From Terfezia claveryi (lineage: Eukaryota > Ascomycota > Pezizomycetes > Pezizales > Pezizaceae): a stretch of 25,398 bases of DNA. The notes under the pieces were generated by a model that was not told the DNA's origin, searched no databases, and worked only from the letters and a program-made list of their open reading frames with translations. Location: positions 1-25,398 of the forward strand of contig WHUX01000454.1 of NCBI GenBank assembly GCA_015179025.1, given 5' to 3'. A program made the translations under genes and the position numbers. Below are positions 19,200-25,398 of the stretch, in pieces; the stretch's first letter is position 1; each line of letters opens with the position of its first letter.

Positions 19200-22100
19200 T
19201 TTCTTTGTCTGCACTTATGGCTATTGATAAATCTCACTTGTTTGGCAAGCATTTTATAGTACCAATAACTATTAAATTCAATGGTAAAACAATAGTAATA
19301 TTAGCTCTTATAGATTATAGTACTTCGGGAATTACATTTATTGATTAGGTCTTTATTAGTAAATATTCCATAACAACCTCCAAGTTGAAGACTTCCTACT
19401 TTCCTGATATTATCAATAGCCACCCTATCTCTTTTGGGGCTATTACCGACCTTGCATACCTATCTAGTACTATTGGAGACCATTTAGAAAGTCTCTAGAT
19501 ATTTGTGACCAAGCTCAAATACCCTATTGTTCTGAAGATTCTGTAGCTCCAAATACATAATATTTCTATTAACTTTGTCTCTTACACCTTGAATTTCAAT
19601 AGTAGGTATTGTAAGAAGCATTGTAGTACTCTACAGACTGCCATTAAAGGACTATATACTCTACTACCTCTAGTAAAACATCCTAACTAGGTGGTCGCAG
19701 AAAGCCTATAAGCTAAACCCCTCAATATCAACTTCAATATAGCCGAGGCTTTCGTCTACCTCACTAGGAGGTATAAGCTGAGTGCATATGCCCTCTCCAT
19801 ATATGACATAAACCTGGAAATCAACAAGATAAGATCTAAGGAGGAGTAAAAATCTATAGTTCTAGATGAATACTATGAGTTTATTAATCTGTTTACGAAA
19901 AAGGCTATAGAGAAGCTTATACTATACTGACTATATGACCATACTATCCTACTGATAGAAGGTAAAAACCCCCCCTATGGGCCCCTCTATAGAATGTCCC
20001 ATGTAAAGCTAGAAGCTTTGAAGAAGTACTTAGAAGAAAACCTCAATAAGAGCTTTATTTGATATAGCTGTTCTCTAGTGGGTGCTCTAGTACTATTTGT
20101 ATAAAAATTGAATGGCTTTCTTTAGTTATATATTAATTATCATGGCCTAAATGAGATAACAGTCAAAAATAGGTACCTTCTACCACTATTCTAGAAGATA
20201 TTAGTCAGGCTTTCCAAGGCAAAATAGTTTACCAAATTAGATTTAAGAGGAGTGTACAACCTAGTATAGATTGCTGAGGGAGAGGAAAGGAAAACAGCTT
20301 TCTATACCCAATATAGCCATTTTGAGTATAATATTATACCTTTTGGGTTAACCAATACCTCAGTATCTTTCCAGCACTTTATTACAAGACTTTTTAAACG
20401 TATTCTATCCTGCATACCTAGATAATATTCTTATCTACTCAGATTCCCTAGTAGAATACAGGATCTATGTCAGGTAGGTTTTGGAAAAGTTGGAACAAGC
20501 TGAGTTATACCTTAAGCCAGAAAAATATAAGTTTTATACATTAGTAAGAAAAAAGTGGTATTGGGATGCCAGGTAGTGTTTCTAAGAGACAAGGTTGTCT
20601 CTTATATCCTTTATATCTTTTGTGTCTTTTGGGTATCTCCTAAGTATCTCCCATATATCTTCTAGTGTCTTCTAATATCTTCTAGAGACATTGGGAGACA
20701 TTTTGTTAATCGTAGAGACACACCTTGTCTCCAATGGTATTACTATCTCTGGAGAAATTGGAGATAAACTATTTTTTTTCCTGATGTATATAGGAGGTCA
20801 ATTATCTGAGATTAATTATTACTACCAAGAGCATCAGAATGGACCCAGCCAAGATTACTGCAATATAGGAGTAGGAGACCCTAGCTAACCTGAAAGATAT
20901 GCAAGTCTTCCTAGAGTTTGCTAATTTCTATTGCCAGTTTATATTGGGCTATTCAAAGATTGTGGTACTACTAATAGTATTGACAAAGGCAAAGGGCTTG
21001 GAGAGGAATCCATAATTGTAGTGGAACCCAGCAGCCCAGGCTGCTTTCGAAAATCTCAAGATAGTCTTCTACTCAGCCCCAATCTTAGCCCATTTCGACC
21101 CTGACCATAAGTACATTAGTAAAACCAATGCCTCTGACTATGTATCTGTCTGAATACTATCACAAAATGATAATAATAGTGTCCTCCACCTAGTGGCCTA
21201 TTTCTCCAAAAAGCACTCTCTAGTAGAGTGTAATTACAAGATCTATGATAAGGAATTAATAGCCATTATCTAAGCTTTGAGGAATAGAGGCCTCACTTGG
21301 AATTAGCCAAGAAAATTATTGAGGTATTGTCTGATTATAAGAATCTTGTATATTTTACTACTACTAAGCTACTGAACTGATACCATACTAGGTAGTCAGA
21401 GTTCTTATCTTAGTTCAACTTCAAAATCAAGTATCAGCTTGGAAAAGCTAGGGGTAAACTAGATGCACTGACTAAGAGATCAAGAAATCTCCCTAAAAGG
21501 GGGGATAAAAGGCTGAAGTACTAGAATCAAGTAGTACTAAAACCAGAAAACTTAATATATCAGCCAACACTCTTACTAATCTCAATAATAAAAACTATTA
21601 GCAATAGGTAAAAAAGGTATATCGGGATGACCCCTAGCTAAAGACATTATTACAGTAGTAGATTCCGGCCAGCATTGGTACACTAAGACCTCCCTAGCTA
21701 AGTGTAATATCTAGGATGGTTTTCTCTACTATCTTGACAATCTCTATATACCTGTGAACAATAAACTGTGCTTAAGGTTGATTAAGGAGCACCATGACAC
21801 TTGAGCTACTAGCTATTCTAGAGTAGCTAAGACATTAGAATTACTTTCCAGGTAATACACATGAATCGACTAGCAGAAGGAAGTAGAATGGTATATATGG
21901 AATTGCAATATCTATAACTGTACGAAACCCACCTACTACACTCCTTATAGTACTCTAAAGCCCCTGGAGATCCTGGAGTGGCTCTGGCAATACCTAACCA
22001 TGAACTTTATAACTGGGTTGCTGGAGGACTTGGGATTCAATACTATCTTGATAGTGGTAAATCAGTAGATAAAAATAAGGTATATGATACTTATCATGAG

Positions 22101-22260
22101 GACTCTATTAACTAATAATACTTTTGTGACTATTAGGATGGCCGTAATTTCCTGCTGCAACAATATCTATTCCACAATACAGAATATCAATCCTATAGTA
22201 GTAAAGTTTAGTCCAATAATAGTTTCTTATAATGGATCTTATTTCACAATAGAAAATAAA
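19200..22260 (+). pseudogene. Ty3/gypsy pol, RIP-degraded and truncated
   Basis: The domain order is that of Ty3/gypsy. Protease is near 19300 (ALIDYSTSG, with the catalytic Asp kept but the next residues altered by G-to-A). Reverse transcriptase runs from about 19860 to 20990 (VKNRYLLPL, FTKLDLRGVYNL, FEYNIIPFGLTN, YLDN at 20415-20426 where YLDD is expected, RMDPAKITAI). RNase H lies about 21030-21300 ([19 protein letters not shown]). The integrase zinc finger is about 21790-21935 (HH, then CNICNC) and its core starts about 21985 (TMNFITG, expected D now N). It ends at about 22260 after VSYNGSYF, where SDRG is usual. A frame change precedes YLDN. A 244-bp element interrupts the RT at 20541-20784. 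Integrase C-terminus, chromodomain and 3' LTR are missing on this strand. Confidence 0.82.
20541..20784 (+). mobile_element. 244-bp hairpin-rich MITE-like element, copy A (in RT)
   Basis: Aligned end to end with 23435-23678, both 244 bp: GATGCCAGGTAGTGT here against GACGCCAGGTAGTGT there, then GAGACACACCTTGTCTC in both, then AAACTATTTT and TTCCTGA. Termini are an imperfect inverted repeat: TTAGTAAGAAAAAAG on the left (TCAGCAAGAAAAATG in copy B) and TCAGGAAAAAAAATAG read inward from the right. The RT reading resumes on both sides, which proves insertion. The flanks TTTATACA and TGTATATA may be an 8-bp target duplication with two mismatches. It has no coding capacity. Confidence 0.8.
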
Positions 22261-23158
22261 TCCTATATCACTAAAACATAAAGTTTACACAAGACTAAGA
22301 ACTTTGTAGACTTTGTGTAATCAAGGTGCTCTTGCTTTCAAATACTCGCTAGTGGTAGAATAAAATCAACCAGAACTACTTGCACTATTTATATTCTATA
22401 GTATTCATAGATATTCTTATGATAAAAATATTTTTATAAAACGTAGGTTTACCTGTTACCTTGGAATTTTTCCTAAGTATTATACTATCCACACCTTTGT
22501 TAATATTATAGCTATCTGTACTCGTTGTCACAGGTTGCTAACCTGAATATAAAGAATATTTCTAAGTCTGCATATTATATATACTTCGCTTATAGCTCGC
22601 TTATCCCATTAAAATATTCTTACCTAAGACAACTAAATTCAATTTCAAATACGTTACCAATCCCTGATACTATCGAATTACCATCTGACAATATTCAAAG
22701 GCATCTAATTGTATTTCTGGTAATATTCACTTAATAGTATTTAGTATCTATTGAAAATAATTTTTAGCTGTATATAACTCTATAAATAGAGAACTATGGG
22801 TCACAAGTAGATTACCATTAGAAAGGTATCAATACATAGAAAATTATAGAATCTTAGTTTATTCTCAATACCCAAATTATTTAAGGAGTTATTACTAATA
22901 ATAAGTAAACCTTCTTATAGACATATTTGACCACATTAAAAGTCTTATATCTTCATGAGGTTTACTTCAATCATGAAAGGAATTGCAGAAATGGAATGAA
23001 GATGAAGAGTAGGCCTAGATAGAACTTTAAGCATTAAATTAGGAGAACTTTATGTTTCAGCCCTACCTTTGGCCTTTGTTTTAGGCGCACTCCCTTATAG
23101 TGTTATAGGATGCACTTTGGTCTAAAGTACACCCTCGGTCCTTCATTTTTTAAGTTAT
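22261..23158. other. AT-rich insert or decayed element, unassigned
   Basis: This separates the truncated integrase from the minus-strand LTR. Features seen: TTTACACAAGAC paired with TTTGTGTAA (about 22285-22321), a CAGGTTGCTAACCTG palindrome (22530-22544), and a frame at 22525-22734 with no recognisable domain. CpG is scarce. It could be a further element or host DNA disrupted by nested insertion. Confidence 0.4.
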
Positions 23159-23808
23159 TTTTACCGAATTATTTTCCTTAAGTTTAGGATAATAATTAGC
23201 AATTTAAAGTAATGCTAAGACTTTAGAGTAATAGCTAATATAGCTAGCATATATATATATGTATATAGTCAGCATATTAATCTGAGTATAACTATTGAAC
23301 CATTAATCAGATTCTTATGAAACTTGAACTTTAGCTCCTTCAAGGGTTTATGAATGTTCCATAAGGGTCTTAATCATCTAGGATAATTATAAACCACTCC
23401 GAAGTTCATACCTGTTTCAAATACTTATCTCGCATCAGCAAGAAAAATGTGGCATCTGGACGCCAGGTAGTGTCTCCAAGAGACAGAGTTGTCTCTAGTG
23501 TCTTTTGTATCTTTTATGTCTCCTAGGTGTCTCTTGCGTGTCTCCCATATGTCTTCCAGTGTCTCCCAGTGTCTTCAGGAGACACTGGAAGATATTCTGC
23601 CAATTGTGGAGACACACCTTGTCTCTAGTAGCAATACTATCTCTAGAGACACTAGAGACAAACTATTTTCATTCCTGATATCTTATAGATAAGTATTAGA
23701 AACATTTGCACTATACTGCTAAGAGTGTACCTAGAGTCTGTATAGATTCTAAGGTTATTATATAAGGGCCCAAGTACTTTTGGTAGAGCTAGATGTCACC
23801 CTGTAACA
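23159..23808 (-). mobile_element. 3' LTR of minus-strand chromovirus, with nested insert
   Basis: Homologous to 1-397 apart from a 244-bp insertion (23435-23678) and small indels at its left end. On the minus strand it opens TGTTACAGGGTGAC immediately after a polypurine tract, and beyond that lies the end of the coding region. That fixes it as a 3' LTR in minus orientation, not the 3' LTR of the plus-strand element to its left. Its far end is approximate (TTTACCGAATTATTTTCC near 23163). Changes relative to 1-397 are largely C/T and G/A. Confidence 0.78.
23435..23678 (+). mobile_element. 244-bp hairpin-rich MITE-like element, copy B (in LTR)
   Basis: The uninserted sequence is known from 1-397, where the LTR runs through this point. 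The element contains a TGTCTC-CAA-GAGACA mini-hairpin at its left, a perfect 15-bp stem (23552-23566 with 23578-23592, TCTTCCAGTGTCTCC) and a perfect 10-bp stem (23620-23629 with 23651-23660, TGTCTCTAGT). GTCTC/GAGAC recurs throughout. Terminal inverted repeats are TCAGCAAGAAAAATG and TCAGGAATGAAAATAG. The flanks TATCTCGCA and TATCTTATA may be a 9-bp target duplication differing only by transitions. This copy keeps more CpG than copy A. Confidence 0.82.
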
Positions 23809-23825
23809 GTGCCTCTCTCCTTAAA
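23809..23825 (-). promoter_or_regulatory. polypurine tract of minus-strand chromovirus
   Basis: On the minus strand CTTTAAGGAGAGAGGCAC runs directly into the LTR start TGTTACAGGG. A purine run touching the U3 boundary is the plus-strand primer site of LTR retrotransposons. Confidence 0.7.
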
Positions 23826-23888
23826 GTTCTTGCCTACAAGAACCTAATTGATCATGCAATTAGAATTATTATTGCTACTAACAATAAT
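23826..23888. repeat. three consecutive short hairpins
   Basis: GTTCTTG-CCTA-CAAGAAC (23826-23843) is followed at once by CTAATTG-ATCATG-CAATTAG (23844-23863) and, after 4 nt, by ATTATTG-CTACTAA-CAATAAT (23868-23888). All three 7-bp stems are perfect. They lie in the 3' non-coding part of the minus-strand element, next to the polypurine tract. Confidence 0.85.
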
Positions 23889-24059
23889 AGATGGGGCTTG
23901 AGGACTAGTCCTTATATATGACAATCAAACATAGCTGCGTACGTTTCATTATACCTCTGGGATAATATGGTGTAAGAAATACAGGTAACAAACATATAAA
24001 AATAATTCAAAAAACCTAATGCCTACTAATAGGAAAAAAAGAAAAATCCTTATAAGATA

Positions 24060-24790
24060 ACATCAGGGTCCCGAGGCTTGTGAGGGTTATTGAGATAGAA
24101 ATTCTAAATTATTTCAGCAGCTCTATCCTTCAAGTTCTCATATAGTTCCCATATATTATCATCAGGACCATAACCCTTCCAAGAGACTAAATATATAACC
24201 CATCCCTTCCTAAGCGTACTTGTCCTAACCTTTTCTACCTAGTATTCTGATTCTTCTAGGTCAACTGGAGGGAGTGTTGGCAAGTATCTGCTAGCAATCA
24301 TGTTAAAGTGGTAGGGTTCTAACAAACCAATATAAAAAATCTAGGTAAGTTTTATCTGTACTTGAGGGAAGTTCTAACTCATAGGCATAAGTGCCTATAA
24401 GCTGTTTAATTCTAAACTTCCCTCTCAACTTGTAGTCAAGCTTCTTAATTGGACGCCTTGTTTTGATGTTCTTTACATTGACTATGACCTAATCTCCTAC
24501 TTTAATTATCAGTTACTTCTCTACTATCTTGAGATTGTAATATTTAGATATCTAGTCCTATACCACCTTCATGTTTGACCTCATGGCCTCCGTTATTAGG
24601 TCTAAGGTTAAGACTATCTAGACTACCTCAGGGTTGTTTGATTCAGTAGAGGCTTCAGTTGGGTTCTGGAAATTGTTTTCTGAGTGTTGAGCATATATGG
24701 GAAAAAATAGTATGAGTTTGGTACTAGAGTAGACAGTGTTATTGTAACAAAACTCAGCAAATAGTAATAACTGTAATGGAGAACATTGTT
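24060..24790 (-). pseudogene. chromovirus integrase C-terminus and chromodomain, degraded
   Basis: Read on the minus strand from about 24785, a recognisable integrase tail begins with LFAEFCYNNTVYSST, continues with ENNFQNPTEAS, then the GPY/F-type module (VIVNVKNIKTRRP, KLRGKFRIKQLIGTYAYELE), and ends in a chromodomain (YLVSWKGYGPDDN in a shifted frame, WELYENLKDRAAEII, then NNPHKPRD near 24064). Chromodomains steer such elements to heterochromatin, which suits its setting. Stops are mostly TAG/TGA at Trp/Gln codons, and there is at least one frame change. The upstream integrase is cut off near 24786, where unrelated AT-rich DNA starts. It cannot be the missing end of the plus-strand pol without an inversion, because orientation and LTR placement differ. 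Confidence 0.78.
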
Positions 24791-24970
24791 TCATTGCTTA
24801 TATAATGATTATATACTTTTGTATTTCCTATATTACTACAATGTTATGTAACTAAGCTCTCAGTTGAAGGACTAGCCTTCTACCACCTCCTATTGCTTTA
24901 TAAGCATCCATAGCATGCGGAATTTGCCATGGGAAGTTCCATGGCACTTGCCATATGAAGACACCCTCAT

Positions 24971-25068
24971 TATGGCCGTGTGACCTCTGTTTAAGGCATG
25001 TGACTCATTACTATGGCCACATGACCATTGTTTAAGGCGTGTGACTCATTACTATGGCTACATGACCC
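24971..25068 (+). repeat. 41-bp tandem repeat, about 2.4 units
   Basis: Units begin at 24971, 25012 and 25053 with TATGGCCRYRTGACC and contain GTTTAAGGCRTGTGACTCAT. They carry GTGAC/GTCAC-like motifs that often act as protein-binding sites in promoters. Confidence 0.85.
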
Positions 25069-25146
25069 TTTTTGTACAGGCGCACCACCTTCTGGTGTGC
25101 CACCCTTTATTGTATTTATTTCCTTAGTCATCAGATCTCAGACAAG

Positions 25147-25155
25147 TATAAATAG
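25147..25155 (+). promoter_or_regulatory. TATA box
   Basis: TATAAATAG lies downstream of the 41-bp repeats and the GGCGCACCA hairpin and about 50-100 nt upstream of an A/G/C-rich leader. It would drive rightward transcription out of the window. Confidence 0.5.
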
Positions 25156-25398
25156 GCCACTGGATTCCCTCTGGAATCTATAGAGAGACAAGAAGCAACC
25201 AAGCAAGCATACAGAGCAAGCAAGCCTATATTCCGATCAGATCAAGATCATATAGCTTAGATAGCACAAATCATATAAGATAGATTACACCAGTTAATTA
25301 CTGTTCCTTCGGAATGTCCTACATAGTAATCTCCCTATCCTTCTGAAGTCTTACCTTAGCAGAACCGAAATACCAAACGTCCGTGCCTACGGATATAG

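Larger units (their letters stand above)
24890..25398 (+). mobile_element. probable LTR or promoter-bearing repeat, partial
   Basis: This CpG-containing segment differs in composition from the AT-rich DNA before it. It has a perfect TGCCATGG-GAAGTT-CCATGGCA palindrome (24925-24946), a 41-bp tandem repeat (24971-25068), a GGCGCACCA/TGGTGTGCC hairpin (25079-25101) and a TATAAATAG box (25147-25155), followed by an AAGCAAGCAAGC-type leader. That order of upstream repeats, TATA box and short transcribed leader resembles a retrotransposon LTR. Neither end nor a partner LTR is in the window, and a host promoter remains possible. Confidence 0.42.

Noticed and set aside
22525..22734. 69-codon frame in the AT-rich insert
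   Set aside because: No recognised motif and no supporting splice or promoter context; length is compatible with chance.
23159..23808. This LTR as the 3' LTR of the plus-strand gypsy element
   Set aside because: The polypurine tract and chromodomain on its right show it belongs to a minus-strand element.

Overview
The window looks like nuclear DNA of a filamentous ascomycete (Pezizomycotina; Eurotiomycete-like by the feel of its one clear protein, which I cannot confirm without a search). The grounds are a five-exon Tof1/Swi1 (Timeless-family) gene with short 57-70 nt GT-AG introns carrying GCTAAC-type branch sites, chromodomain Ty3/gypsy elements, and very AT-rich stretches in which repeat copies differ mainly by C-to-T/G-to-A changes and reading frames are broken mostly by TAG/TAA stops. 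That pattern is typical of repeat-induced point mutation (RIP).

Layout. 1-397: partial gypsy LTR (minus orientation). 679-2617: decayed, intron-bearing host-type gene, probably DUF6532-like. About 2990-3590: CpG-retaining unique block with a 55-bp direct repeat and an inverted repeat. About 3721-3985: solo LTR of a second gypsy family. About 4170-10116: a large inverted-repeat structure. Its arms (about 4372-5833 and 8921-9945, inverted) each carry a 12-bp minisatellite, a unique block and an AT-rich two-monomer satellite. The roughly 3-kb centre is built largely of further minisatellites (about 35, 24 and 30 bp) plus a tRNA-like (SINE-like) head, and a 30-bp minisatellite flanks the right arm. 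No transposase was seen, so it resembles a giant foldback element. About 10200-11500: very AT-rich sequence with a tandem duplication. 11686-15537: intact tof1, the only gene in the window I would call functional. About 16010-17490: AT-rich sequence with hairpins. About 17510-22260: RIP-destroyed plus-strand gypsy element (LTR, gag, protease, RT, RNase H, partial integrase). 22270-23158: unassigned AT-rich DNA. About 23159-24790: 3' end of a minus-strand chromovirus (LTR, polypurine tract, three-hairpin 3' region, chromodomain, integrase tail). About 24890-25398: probable left part of another LTR with a TATA box.

A 244-bp hairpin-rich, MITE-like element is present twice at the same length. 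One copy is inside the reverse transcriptase (20541-20784) and one inside the minus-strand LTR (23435-23678).

Biologically, tof1 is a single housekeeping island (replication fork protection) set in nested, silenced, RIP-mutated repeats. The most unusual structures are the satellite-armed inverted repeat at 4.2-10.1 kb and the 244-bp multi-hairpin element. No operon logic applies.
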